A stretch of DNA of 64,000 nucleotides, from assembly GCA_963575745.1 (NCBI GenBank), contig CAUYUJ010015511.1, forward strand, positions 264,470 to 328,469, read 5' to 3'. Both the position numbers and the translations under genes were made by a program. The notes under the pieces were generated by a model. The model had not been told where the DNA came from and did no database searches. It saw nothing but the letters and a program-made list of their open reading frames with translations. Source of the stretch: Prorocentrum cordatum. Taxonomy: Eukaryota > Sar > Dinophyceae > Prorocentrales > Prorocentraceae. Shown piece by piece: positions 52,361-63,590 of this stretch; position 1 is the stretch's first letter, and each line of letters begins with the position of its first letter.

Positions 52361-53987
52361 CGAATGCGATCGAGCGACGAGAGAAGCAGAAGGAAAAGAA
52401 GCGGCGCCGGCAAAGAAACGCAAGAGGGTAATAAGGACGTGGAAGAAAACGATGGCGACGAGAATAAAGGCAGCACGGGCATCACCCCGGGCAGCATGGT
52501 TCAGGCTACGTTGAATTCCGCGCCCGGGTTCAGGCACCAGGCGCGCCTGGCTTTAGCCCCCGCAGCCCCACCAATCGCTTACAAGCCCGCCGCGTGCCCC
52601 ACCCAACCCCCGCCGCCCAAGAAATGAATGAACTTAGGATGCTCCCGGCACCGAAAGACAACAACGCAAAAAAAAGAACGTCGCACCTCCCGTTGTTCCT
52701 CCAAAGTTTGCCTGCGGCATGACATCTTGCGCGCCCATTGATTGGCAATGTGCGTCGCGCCCTCACTGGGTCATAAAGACGCGTCGAAACGACCCAACAG
52801 AACATGTGGCACCAGCGGCACCATTGCGCCATCGGCGCTGGAATCTTTGCCCTCGTGGATAATTCGACGCCGCCAACGCGCCGCCGCCGCGTTTTACGCG
52901 CGCGCGCCGGCGTAGCATTTCAACTGTTGCAGCGCGTCAGCGCGGGGCGGGCGGGCGCAAAAACCGCGACGACGGACTCGTTATGTCACGCGAGAGGTGC
53001 GCGGTGATTCCCGCTGGTCTGGCAATCGCGCGCGCGTCGCAGCGGGCGCCGAACCCCCCCGTCGGCGGGCCGTGCCGATCGAACTCCTCTCGGGCCTCAT
53101 CGGCCTGCAGTAGGCAGAAAGGCGGGCCGACGCAGGGAGTTTGGTCTCCTCTGATAACGAAGCGACACCTGAGCCGCGCCGACGGAAACAGGGAGAGTCG
53201 AGGAAGTCGAGGGTGAGGACACGCAAACGAACGCGCATTTTTTCACCGCCCCGGGGCGTCTTCTGGCACATCTGCACGAAGCCGCGCAACCACGCGAATC
53301 GAACTTCAACGCATGGGGGCCCGGGGAAGGGAAGAAAGAGGAGGGGCAACATAACGGCTGAAGCGCGCCCAGACAACTTCTTATGATCGAACGACACCTC
53401 TTGGCAAACCATATCACCAGCAAGGCACAAAAAAACACAAATGGCACGGGAGCGAACACCATTGTACACTCAAAACACGCCAGACTTCACGCAGCACAAG
53501 GTCCTGAACGGTGAGACTACGTCCGCCGTGATTCGACCGCGGCCGCTTGAAGCATAAATGGATCGAACTTCCCTCTGATAAGGTATCGGGCCAAGCTGTG
53601 CTAGGTCGGGCCGGCTGAGGCTTCGCAGGACTGGTGCGCCGCTCGATGACAACGCAAAACCGAAGTGGACTGGGCTTCGATGGGCTGCGATTTAAAGCGA
53701 GCTTGTTGCAACGCGCGGGGCTGCATTTACCTGGACTTCGTTGCGCTGGACTGGGTCGCGCATGTCGAACACGTGCACGACGTGGCCTGCCTTGCGAGTT
53801 TACCGAAGCTGGCGCTACTTCTTCTACGTCGGGCCGCGCGGGCTTTCATGGGGCCTCATATATTTCTTTCAAGCACGAGTCCCTATTTAACATGTTCTCC
53901 CATTTGCCGCGGCGATGCTGCGGCCGACTCAACGACAAAAGGCGCGGAGGCCAGAAAAATCCGGCTCTGCAGAATAACCCAAGGTGA

Positions 53988-54402
53988 CGCAATGTCCACC
54001 CAATCGACGCGCGTCGGCCTGCACACGAAGCAAGGAGCTCTCAGCACCCGTTCCACGGGGGATATTTAACAGAACATGCTTGCCTGCCTTCATCAGGTCG
54101 AACCGCTCGCCATGGATGTTTTGCAAGTGAGGGTCGCCAACGGCAGAAGCTCCAGCACCTGCCCCACCCGCTGGAGGTGGCGTTGCCTCCGAAGTCGCGG
54201 CTGGCGTCGGAGCTGGCGTTGGCGGGCTCGGGCAAGTGCCGCTGTGCTCTACGCTTAGTTCCGACCACGTGGTCACCCCTCGCCCCACCGTAAACTGCAC
54301 AAGAGACCGGTCCTCATCAAGTACGTTCTCTGGCCAGCCCACATTATCGGGGACCCAATAGACTCTGCTGAAAAGCACATGAGATCTGCCCGCAGACAAG
54401 AT
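53988..54402 (-). CDS. Exon B of the split vWD-like gene
   Basis: Nearly identical to the matching part of the intronless copy. It covers ILSAGRSHVLFSRVYWVPDN, the Pro/Ala linker, AVGDPHLQNIHGERFDLM and LLRVQADARRLGGHC. I place its 5' edge at an AG acceptor (TTTCCAG before ATCTTG on the minus strand). The 3' edge lies in GGACATTGCG, where homology to the paralogue stops. The one visible amino-acid change is SAD to SAG. Confidence 0.75.
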
Positions 54403-54429
54403 CTGGAAATCCGCCGACCCCTTGGGATT

Positions 54430-57055
54430 CATCGGCGTGTGAGATGTTCCCCCTCCCCAAACCCCTCCCCCGGGAGCCCGGTCCGGTCCATTTGGAGGGG
54501 GGGGGGGGTCCGGCCGGACGGCCCGGAACCCCCCCGAGGTCTCATCCGCTCCCGAAAAACGTGGAAAAACACTTGAAATTCGTGTAGGGACGCGTCTGGT
54601 GGCCTCGAAATGGGTTTGGGACGCCCCACGAGCGCTCCAAGACGTCCAAGTTTGCCCGAAGACGGGCCACGAGGCGTCCTCGACGGCAGAAGGTCCCCAC
54701 GAGCTCCCCCGAGGGCCTCCGAGATGCGTTCCACAAGGGTCCCTAGACGCCAAAATTGGGCCATTCCCATTGTGAAATGTACATTTTTTAGAAATTCAGC
54801 TTTGGATCTTTCCGATGCTCCCCGACGGCCCAAGAGGCTCCCAAACCCGCTCCCGGACGGCCCCAGAAGGCTCGCAGAGGGTCCCCCACAGACCCCTAGA
54901 GGGCCCAAGATGGGCCAACAGGCGTCCAACACGGCCCAAGAGGGCTCCGAAAACGGCCCCAAGAGCGTTCCAGGAGCGCTCCGAGCTGCTACCCCGAAAC
55001 TCCACATGGTCCCAAACGGTCCAAGAGCGATCAGAAACATCGACGACGACCTCCCGACGGCTCACGAGGCCTCCCCAGACGCCCCCACAGGCATCCAATA
55101 TTCCCCCAAGAGGCCCTCTAGACGCAAACAAGTTGCTCGTTTCCTTTGTAAAACGTATATTTTTTCACACGTGCGCCTTTGGGGGTGACCCCCGCTCCTG
55201 CACGGCCCCAGAGCCCCCCAAATCCGCTCCCAGACGGTCCAAGACGCCTCCAAGAGGGTCCGTACATAGCCCTCGAGGGCCCCAAGACGTCGATCGGCGC
55301 GTGAGATGTTCCCCCTCCCCAAACCCCTCCCCCGGGAGCCCGGTCCGGTCCATTTGGAGGGGGGGGGGGTCCGGTCGGACGGCCCCGGACGGCCCGGAAT
55401 CCCCCGGAGGTCTCATCCGCTCCCGAAAAACATCGAAAAGACACACGACATTCGTGTAGGGACGCGTCTGGTGGCCTACGGCCCCGGACGGCCCGGAACC
55501 CCCCGGAGGAGTCATCCGCTCCCGAAAAACGTGGAAAAAACACTTGAAATTCGTGTAGGGACGCGTCTGGTGGCCTCGAAATTGGTTTGGGACGCCCCAC
55601 GAGCGCTCCAAGACGTCCAAGTTTGCCCGAAGACGGGCCACGAGGCGTCCTCGACGGCAGAAGAGGTCCCCACGAGCTCCCCCGAGGGCCTCCGAGATGC
55701 GTTCCACAAGGGTCCCTAGACGCCCAAATGGGGTCATTCCCATTATGAAATGTACATTTTTTAGAAATTCAGCTTTGGATCTTTCCGATGCTCCCCGACG
55801 GCCCAAGAAGCTCCCAAACCCGCTCCCAGACGGCCCCAGAAGCCTCGCAGAGGGTCCCCCACAGACCCCTAGAGGGCCCAAAATGGGCCAACAGGCGTCC
55901 AAGACGGCCCAAGAGGGCTCCGAAAACGGCCCCAAGAGCGTTCCAGGAGCGCTCCGAGCTGCCTCCCCGAAGCTCCACATGGTCCTCGACGGTCCAAGAG
56001 CGATCAGAAACATCGACGACGACCTCCCGACGGCTCACGAGGCCTCCCCAGACGCCCCCACAGGCGCCCAAGATTCCCCCCAAGAGGCCCTCTAGACGCA
56101 AAAAAGTTGCTCGTTCCCTTTGTAAAACGTATACTTTTCACACGTACGCCTTTGAGGGTGACCCCCGCTCCTGCACGGCCCCAGGGCCCCCCAAACCCGC
56201 TCTCAGACGGTCCAAGACGCCTCCAAGAGGGTCCGCACATAGCCCTCGAGGGCCCCAAGACGGGCCAACTAACGTCCAAGACGGCCCAGAAGGGCTCCGA
56301 AAACGGCCCCGAGAGCGCTCCAGGAGCGGTCCGAGTGGCCTCGAAGAGACCTCCACATGGTCCTCGACCGTCCAAGGACATCAAAAACGCTGACGACGGC
56401 CTCCAAACGGCTGAAGAGGCCCCCAAGACGCCCCAAGAGGCATCCACGATGCGCCCCAAGAGGGCCTCTAGACGCAAAAAATCCTTCGTTTCCTTCGTCA
56501 AACGTATATTGTTTCACACGTGCGCCTTTTGGGGTGCCCCCCGCTCCTGGACGGCCCCAGAGCCGCCCAAACACGCTCCCAGACGGCCCAAGACGCCCCC
56601 AAGAGGGTCCCCACAGAGCCCTCGAGGGCCCAAAGACGCGCCAACACACGTCCAACACAACCCAAAAGGGCTCCGAAAACGGCTCCGAGAGCGCTCCAGG
56701 AGCGGCCCGAGCGGCCTCGACGAGAGCTCCACATGGTCCTCGACGGTCCAAGAGCGATCCAAAACGCTGACGACGGCCTCCCGACGGCTGCAGAGGCCCC
56801 CCAAGACGCCCCACGAGGCTTTCACTATGCGCCCCATGGAGGGCCTCTCGCTGTATAAAATCGCCCGTTCTCTTCGTAAAACGTGTCATTTTTCGTGCGC
56901 GCGCCTTCCGGGGCGCTCCGGGGCGGCCCGAGAGCCTCCCAAGACCGCACCAAGACGGTCCAAGAAGCCTCCACGAGGGCCCCGCGACAGGCCAAAGAGG
57001 GCGCCAAGACGGGCCCAGAGAGGCCGAGGACGGCCCAAGAGAGCTCCGAAGACGA
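54430..57055. repeat. Tandem array of about 375-bp units
   Basis: Unit starts, marked by a short AT-rich piece (TGTAAAACGTATATTTT or TGAAATGTACATTTTTT), fall near 54764, 55133, 55732, 56111, 56487 and 56868. The rest of each unit is built from CCAAGACGGCCC/CCAAGAGGG short repeats. A GATGTTCCCCCTCCCC block with a TCATCCGCTCCCGAAAAAC piece interrupts at 54445-54620 and 55305-55640. Long ORFs here are repeat artefacts. Confidence 0.8.
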
Positions 57056-57073
57056 CGCGCGCGCGACTCGCGG

Positions 57074-58379
57074 TTAGACTCCTCGCAACTTGCGCTGCTT
57101 CCCGCCGCGCTCGTCACTTGCCTCCGCAGGGCGTTTCGGCGGGTCTTTCCGCGGCGCCCGCCCCGCCATATAGCACTTGGCGCAAACCACCAGAGCGCCT
57201 CGGTGGAAATAATTCTTCTTCTGGGCTATCGACAGATGGCCGCCGTCAGTGAACGTAGGCTTTGATCCGTCCTTCTTCAGGGGGCATGCGGAACATTCCA
57301 ACTTCTTCGCCACCTGCCTTTGCCCGTGGCGCGCCCGGCACACCACCGAGCGATGCTCCGTGCCCATCGCGCAGAAGTGCCCCACCTGCTTATCTGTCAG
57401 ATGCGTCCTGTCCGTGAATTCTCGCTCTTTCCCATCTGCTTCTTTCGGGCACGCGGAGCACGCGAGCGCTCGCGGCTGATTGCGTTCTTCCTGGCACGCG
57501 CGGCACTTGACTGGGCGATGGTCCGAACCCTTCGCGAAGAAATGCTTCGCTTGCTTATCTGTTAGGTGCGTCCTGTCCGTGAATTCTCGCTTTCCCATCT
57601 GTTTCTTTCGGGCACGCGGAGCACCTGAACACCCGCGATCGCTCGTGATGCGCGTCGCAGTCGCGGCATTTCACTGGCCTATGGGCTGCGCCCGTTGTAT
57701 AATAGTGGTTGACTTGTTCTGTTGTCAGATGCGCCGCGTCCGTGAATTCCCGCCCTCTTCCGTCTGTGTCTGTCGGGCACTCCGAACGCCTCAGCGGCTG
57801 TTCCTGGCGCGCGCTTTGTCGAGCAGTGTTCGTTGCATTCATCCACTCCGTTTTCTTCTGCGATTGGCTCCACTTGTTCCATCCGCCTTTCCTCTTCCCT
57901 GCGCACTTCTTGCAGAGCTTCTCCCCTGCGCCCTTCGTAGCGTACTGGTTCGCCGTAATGTCTGCCTCCGTCTTCGCGAATTCACAGCATTCAGCGCCAT
58001 GGATCTTGAATTTGTCTCGTACATTCTGCTGCCACCCCTGAGACTCTTTCCGCGACTTCCTCCGGGCTGGTGGCCCTGCGCACCTGTCGCATTTGCTTGT
58101 CCGCACGAACACTCTGGCCCTTTCGGACTCGACCCCCGCCACTCTGGAGACCATCTCGGCCCATTGGTCACAAGTCGTGCACCACTTTTCCCCTGCCCCC
58201 TTCAACATCTCCGTGCGCTCGCAGCAGAAGCTCAGGCCCGACTTCGCGCCGAACTCATTCGTGCTGAAGTCAGCCTTTTCCTTCACCTTCTGACATTTCC
58301 CGCATGCTTTCCGCGGCATCAGCCTCTCCTCGATGTCGGGCCACGGCAACGCTTCCCCCCGCAACTTCTGTAACAGCAA
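57074..58379 (-). pseudogene. Cys-rich zinc-finger repeat protein, probable C-terminus of the adjacent helicase
   Basis: Two frames joined by a shift near 57590. The first part has KACGKCQKVKEKADFS, GAGEKWCTTCDQW and GAGEKLCKKCAGKRK. Then three repeats of about 46 residues follow, with the pattern EFTD-x2-HLT-x2-Q, G-x2-HRPVKC-x2-C, and CSACPKE-x-DGK; a fourth degenerate one is at the end (YFHRGALVVCAKCYMAG). Each repeat offers Cys-x2-Cys pairs for a zinc site. It lies directly downstream of the helicase on the same strand. DNA or protein binding is a guess. Confidence 0.6.
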
Positions 58380-59760
58380 CCTCGTGACATGTCCTGCACG
58401 TCTTCTTCTTCTTCATCTACCACCCATGAGTGTATCGTCGCTCGACACCCTCGTAGCAATTGCTTCTCTGATCGGTCCAAATGGTCCGTCAGTACAACTG
58501 GCATGCCCACGGCAAGCGGTAACCATCCTGGCATGTCTGCACAAGCCTTGTCGTGGTATCCGAGCCACCGCACTTTGTCTGCTGAGGTGTATGGTCTTTC
58601 GTGATACGTCGCGTGCGTTGCCTTTTCCCGCGCGCAAACCCACGAAATCTGTTTCTTCTCGCACGCAGCCCAGTCTACGGCCCGCTGCCGCGCTACCTCG
58701 CACTTCACATCCTGACTGGGTTAATTGCAATGGTTTCGACGAATTGCGGAAGTGCGAACCGTTCGTCTGCGGCACTAGTGGCCACGAGAGATCGACGCTT
58801 TCTTGCCTCTGCATAGCGTCCACACTCCAGCTCGTTGTCTTTTGCGATAGCTTCCACGTTCTGCATGCAGACCTGCGAACCACATTGGCTTCTCATTCAA
58901 CCAAGACCCTGGAACGTCTGTAGGTTTCCCGCGCAGAAACTGGTGCGTCCTCTCAGTCAGAGCTCCCCGTCGGAACTCATCTTGTACTCCCAGGAACCAC
59001 TCGTCCTTCTCTTCCAAGCGCTTGCACTCTACCAAATCCGTCATCCCCGCCACGGGCCCTGGCCCGTCGCCCCAGAAGATGTATTGACCATGATCTTCTT
59101 CGGCGCCTGGCGCATACTGCCTCGCCTTCCGCGCCCACGACGTCGGAATCGCATTCAATGGATATCCGCCGGGAGGTTCCAACTGGTAGAAATCTCCGCA
59201 GAATAACACATTGACACATCCAAACGGACGGTCTACCTTATCGGCACCCATCTTCCCTTGCCTCGCTGCCGACATGACTGACCGCAAATGCGCATCCAGC
59301 TCTGCAAGAAAATTTGCACTGACCATACTGATTTCGTCGATGATGAGCCAACGCCACTGTTGAATTCGCTTCGCTGCTTCTACTTTATTTGCACCCGGCT
59401 CTCCGCGCTTCTTACTGGTTTCCGTGCTGGCACCGTGCGGAGTCATCCCAAACGCGGCGTGCAACGTGCGACCATCCAGACTGGACGCGTTCGTAGCTTG
59501 TAACGCAGCCACTTGGAAGTCCAGCCCGTGTTCCCAGCCCATGACTCTCTCGAACACGCGTTTCCGTAAGGTCTCTACCACAAAGCTCTTCCCTGTGCCT
59601 GGGCCTCCGTGCAGCATCCACAGCAACGGCTCCGAACTGCCGATTGTCCTCTCATCTTCTTGACACTCAGCGATCATCCTCAGCGGCCATCGGCTCCCAC
59701 GCGCGAAAACGCGCGGCTGGCTCGAGTGGACGACGCAAGGCCCGAGTGGACGACGGAGGA
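58319..59760 (-). pseudogene. PIF1-type DNA helicase, frameshifted
   Basis: The first frame shows Walker A GGPGTGKSFVVETLR, then HAAFGMTPHG, Walker B WLIIDEISMVS and VLFCGDFYQLEPPGG, the signature order of PIF1 helicases (superfamily 1B, ATP-dependent 5'-3' DNA unwinding). The frame is lost after about 58860. Other frames continue with NVEAIAKDNELECGRYAEA, then WLPLAVGMPVVLTDHLD, which is the conserved C-terminal PIF1 motif, to about 58390. At least two shifts are needed. Upstream the frame runs into a purine microsatellite (59756-60230), so the N-terminus is missing; no Helitron Rep motif was seen. The gene sits inside the inverted-repeat insertion. Confidence 0.8.
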
Positions 59761-60230
59761 GGAGGAGGAAGAGGAGGAAGAGGACGAGGAGGAAGAGGAA
59801 GAAGAGGAGGAGGAGGACGAGGAGGAGGAGGAGGGGGGGGGAGGAGGAGCAGGGAGGAGGATAAAGGAGGAGGAGAAAGAGGATAAAGAGGGGGAGGAAG
59901 AGGCGGAGAATGCCGGGAAAAAAAAAGGGGGGGAAAAAAAAAAAAAAAAAAAAAGGGGATAAGGAGTAGGGAGAATGCGGGGGGGAGGAGGAGGAGGAGG
60001 AGTAGAGAGGAGGGAGGAGGAGGAGGAGGAGGAGGAGAGGGACGAAGGGCGGGAGGAGGAACAGCAGGAGAAGGACAAGAAGGAGGAGGAGAAGACGGCG
60101 GGGAAGGGAAGGGAAGAAGGACGTGGACGAGGACGAGGAGGAGGAGGAAGGGCAGGAAAAGGAAGAGGAGGAGAGGCATGGAGAGGAGCAGGAGGGAGGA
60201 GCAGGGGGAGGAGGAGAGGAGGAGAGGGAG
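59756..60230. repeat. (GGA)n purine microsatellite with poly-A
   Basis: GGA/GAA triplets with an A-run at 59935-59954. Confidence 0.95.
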
Positions 60231-60611
60231 CCGATCATCGTCATCAGCGTCGTGATCATCAACGACGTCATTGCCATCGACAAGGTCATCCCAAACATCC
60301 CCGAACATTAACAGTTAGCGGGACATCCTGCTTGGAAACCGCCGACAACCGTAAGATGTCTCCGGGGTGTAACATACTTCCTTGGCTCCTGCACCCGTGC
60401 AAGGCCCCAAACACAACCCAAAAAACCTCCCTGTGCCGTCTTGGGGTTCGCTTGGGCCGTCTGGAAGCCCTCTGGGCCAGTTTGCGACCCACGTCGGCTC
60501 CCCTTCTCGCTGTGACGGGCCCTGAACAGCCTCATTTTCCCACGGTTTGCAAGGAAGCTGTGGTGAACGATCCCGGGGAAAATCCAAGGGGTCGGCGGAT
60601 GTGGCGGAAAC

Positions 60612-60856
60612 CTGAAGAATCGATCTTTCTGTCGGCGCGGTAAGATATTCGGATGTATTTTTTGGAGCTCGGATTTCCAAAAAAAATCGCCGAGGCTCAT
60701 CTGATTCCAATTGGTCTCGCTGCCCTCAGACCGTAAACCGTCCCTAGCTGTGCCCTCCTGTTGACTCCACCCTTGAAAGACAATGTAATTGCCTCCATGC
60801 CACGTCTTGTCTTTGATGGCAGCATCGTCGCCGAAACCAATCGACATATATTTAAA
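60612..60856 (-). CDS. Exon A of the split vWD-like gene
   Basis: Encodes FKYMSIGFGDDAAIKDKT, WHGGNYIVFQGWSQQEGTAR, GSETNWNQMSLGDFF and, after a small frameshift at an A-run, the RISYRADRKID segment. It is nearly identical to the intronless copy. The 5' edge is taken at an AG acceptor (TTCTAG before TTTAAATATATG, minus strand) and the 3' edge at a GT donor (TTCAG before GTTTCC). With these splice sites the A/B junction is one base longer than in the paralogue, so either the sites or one base call is off. Earlier exons must lie beyond the right end of the window. Confidence 0.7.
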
Positions 60857-60896
60857 CTAGAACCACGCGCGCGCTACGCGCGCGCTTAGGTTCTAG
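60857..60896. repeat. 40-bp near-perfect hairpin at the exon A edge
   Basis: Begins CTAGAACCACGCGCGCGC and ends GCGCGCGCTTAGGTTCTAG, able to form a long GC stem. It forms the last 40 bases of the upstream intron. A related text (CTAGAACCACGC then GCGCGCGCTTA) occurs at 62596-62628. Confidence 0.85.
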
Positions 60897-61504
60897 TCGC
60901 AGATGAGCCACGGGTGCCGTTGTAAACCCCGCTGTGGCCACAACGACGAGTTCCAGCGTTCTCGGGTCCATGTCATAGACGCAAAAAACGCGTAGTCTGA
61001 ACGCGGGGCGCCACGTTCCCGCGCACCTCACAATCTCGCTGCCGCCTTCGTTTGGTTTATCGAACTGCGTTTGTTTCTCCACTTTCATTTCCGCTCTGCC
61101 CCGTCGCAACATTCAATGATTTCGCAAATCTGCTCAATCTCCCCATGCCCGATCACGCAGACATCTGAAGGTTCCTGATGTTGGGGTTGGCTCGGGGCCT
61201 CGTTGCGCACGCGTGGGAGCGCGTTGTTATTTTCCTCTTCCTTGTGCTCCAAGCTTCTCGTTCACAGCGGTCGTTCAGCTGTCGGATATTTGCAGAGGGC
61301 GCGCGCAGATGCCCTCGTCATCTGCGCCCTTCTCTGCAATCAGTTGCTGTCGAGTCCGTCCACGGGAGTGGGGAAACTTCTTTGTGCTGGACGCCAAACC
61401 TCATGCCGGCGATAATCGCACCCGTGGGAACAGAAGGCTCGGGGTCACGGGGGATGCTCAATGATTTGCCTGGCAAGTCCCATGTATGTGGTTGCGTGGA
61501 GCTC
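60897..61504. other. Presumed intron 0, no gene recognised
   Basis: If exon A belongs to a gene starting right of the window, all of 60857-64000 is intronic. This part shows short ORFs only. Confidence 0.4.
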
Positions 61505-62015
61505 TGACGGGGCCTCTGGCGGTACCTTCTTCGCGCTCTGGCGAGGCCTTTCAGGAGGTGGGGGAGGGGCACGAAACCTAAACTATTGTATGGTATAGCC
61601 ACACCCCGCTCGCTCGGGCGGGTCCGCCTTGCAAGGGTGGGAGGAGCAAAAGCCGCGTGAAAGAGTATGGTGTAGGGATGTCCTGCTCTCTCTAACGGGG
61701 GTTTCCCTGGCGCTCTGGCGGGGCTTGCCCAGGAGGGGAGGGAAGAGCACGGAACCTGAGGAAAACTATGGTATAACCACATCCCGTGCGCTCTAACGGA
61801 ACTACTTCGGGTGCGGTGGGAAGAGCAAAACGTAACAGGGACTGTATATGCTATAGCAACACCCCTCTCGCTCTGCCGGGGCCGCCCTTGAGGGGTGTGA
61901 CGGGCAAAGGAACTTGTGAAATGATAGGGTATAGCGATGCCCCGCTCGCTCAGGCGGGGCCTGTCTGGCGCTCTGGCGGGGCCGTCCCAGGAGAGGAGGG
62001 AGAAGCACGAAAACT
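61505..62015. repeat. About 85-bp degenerate tandem repeat
   Basis: TATGGTATAGCCACACCCCG-type markers near 61590, 61665, 61770, 61850 and 61935 alternate with CGCTCTGGCGGGGCC and AGGAGGGGAGGGAAGAGCAC blocks. Confidence 0.75.
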
Positions 62016-62079
62016 GAGGGGGAGGGGAAGAAGAGGAGAGAGGAGGTAATGGAGGAGGGGGTGGGAGGGAAGGAGGGGC

Positions 62080-62600
62080 AGAAAGGGGAGGCCCGGGCCA
62101 TCTGGGCCGTCTTCGAGCGCCCTGGGGCCTCCCGCTCCCGCTCTGTGGTCCATTTTGGGCCTATCCTGGAGCCTCTTGGGCCGTCTGGGGTTCCTCGTGT
62201 GCAATTTGCAGGTTCTCTGGAGCCGTCTTGGCGCTCTTTTGGGGCGTCTTCGACGGTCTTGAGGCGGTCTTGAGGGCGTCTTCGACCTTCTTCGAACATT
62301 GGAAGCTCAAGGACGCGAGAAAGCGAAAATCATCGAACAAACCAATGCACATCAATGATTTGGGCCTCTTCGGGCTCTCTCGGGACGTCTCTCGGAGCTC
62401 TCTTGGGCCCTCTTGGAGGCCTCTTGGACACATGTTCAAACGCTCTCGTGCAGTCTTGGGCTCTCTTGGAGCGCTCTTGGGCCATCTTGGCGCCCTCTTG
62501 AACGTCTCTCGGCCCCCTTTGATGTTTTTTGGCGCCCTTCGCTGGGCCCGAAAGGGCCGGAAAACACATCAGTGCACTTTGGGGGCCCCGGGACCCTAGA
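62080..62600. repeat. GGCCCCAAGAGG-type repeat, opposite orientation
   Basis: CTCTTGGGCCGTCTTGG units on the plus strand, with a less repetitive AT-richer piece at 62290-62365, the same architecture as the units at 54.7-57.0 kb. Confidence 0.6.
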
Positions 62601-62626
62601 ACCACGCATGCTCTTCGCGCGCGCTT

Positions 62627-63590
62627 AACTGGTCGACCGGCGATCTGTCGCCAAGCTATGGGCCAGGAAGAATACAGCGCTACAGCGCCATTGTGCATTA
62701 TGCTATGAGCGTGGCTGCGGAGCACTTGGGGCAATCAATGAAACTCGTGTCAAGGAACCCGCACGTGCAAATATGCAGAAAAAACGCCATATTCTCCCCT
62801 GCGGCTAGGATCGACACTCGCGGCACTCTGCACCACAAAGCATTGCTCCTCCGAGCCCGCGGGGCGCGCGCCGACAACGCGCCCCCCGACCGTCGGCTCG
62901 AGGAGCAGCAGGAGGAGGCAAACTGAGCATCGTTTAACCGATCCCTATCCCCACTGGCGTGGCCTGGGCCCTGCTGGTCGATTTACCCCTTAGATGCAAA
63001 TGCAGGTCAACATCATATGTTTCCTTCTGCCCCTTCCTTATTCCTCCTCCTCCGCTCTCATCGACCGGTCGACCGGTGATCTGTCGCCAAGCTATGGGCC
63101 AGGATAAATGCAGCGCTACAGCGCCATGTTGCACTATGCTATGAGCGAGGCTGCGGAGCACTTGGGGCAATCAATGAAACTCGTGTCAAGAAACCCGCAC
63201 GTGCAAATATGCAGAAAAAACGCCATATTCTCCCCTGCGGCTAGGATCGACACTCGCGGCACTCTGCACCACAAAGCATTGCTCCTCCGAGCCCGCGGGG
63301 CGCTCGCCGACAACGCGCCCCCCGACCGTCGGCTCGAGGAGCAGCAGGAGGAGGCAAACTGGGCATCGTTTAACCGATCCCTATCCCCACTGGCGTGGCG
63401 TGGGCCCTGCTGGCCGATTTACCCCTTAGATGCAAATGCAGGTCAACATCATATGTTTCCTTCTGCCCCTTCCTTATTCCTCCTCCTCCGCTCTCATCGA
63501 CCGGTCGACCGGTGATCTGTCGCCAAGCTATGGGCCAGGAAAAATGCAGCGCTACAGTGCCATGTTGCACTATGCTATGGAACGCCATGA
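62627..63590. repeat. 437-bp tandem repeat, 2.2 units
   Basis: ATCTGTCGCCAAGCTATGGG recurs at about 62642, 63078 and 63516. Two full units are about 97% alike; the third breaks off near 63580 into ATGC-rich repeats. Confidence 0.9.

Larger units (their letters stand above)
54403..60611 (-). mobile_element. Insertion/intron 1 of the split gene: 6.2-kb inverted-repeat element
   Basis: Interrupts the gene between exons A and B. Near its ends are inverted repeats: 54409-54429 (ATCCGCCGACCCCTTGGG then ATT) and, reverse complemented, 60581-60600 (ATCCGCCGACCCCTTGG then ATT), matching 17 of 17 and then 3 more after a one-base gap. At the gene edges TTCTTCAG and TTTCCAG look like an imperfect target duplication, giving a GT donor inside and an AG acceptor from the duplicate. 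It carries a 375-bp tandem array, a broken PIF1-type helicase gene and purine microsatellites. Confidence 0.65.

Noticed and set aside
58775-60298. Helitron (Rep/helicase) annotation for the PIF1-type gene
   Set aside because: No Rep HUH motif and no Helitron-type ends were seen; the helicase alone does not identify a Helitron.
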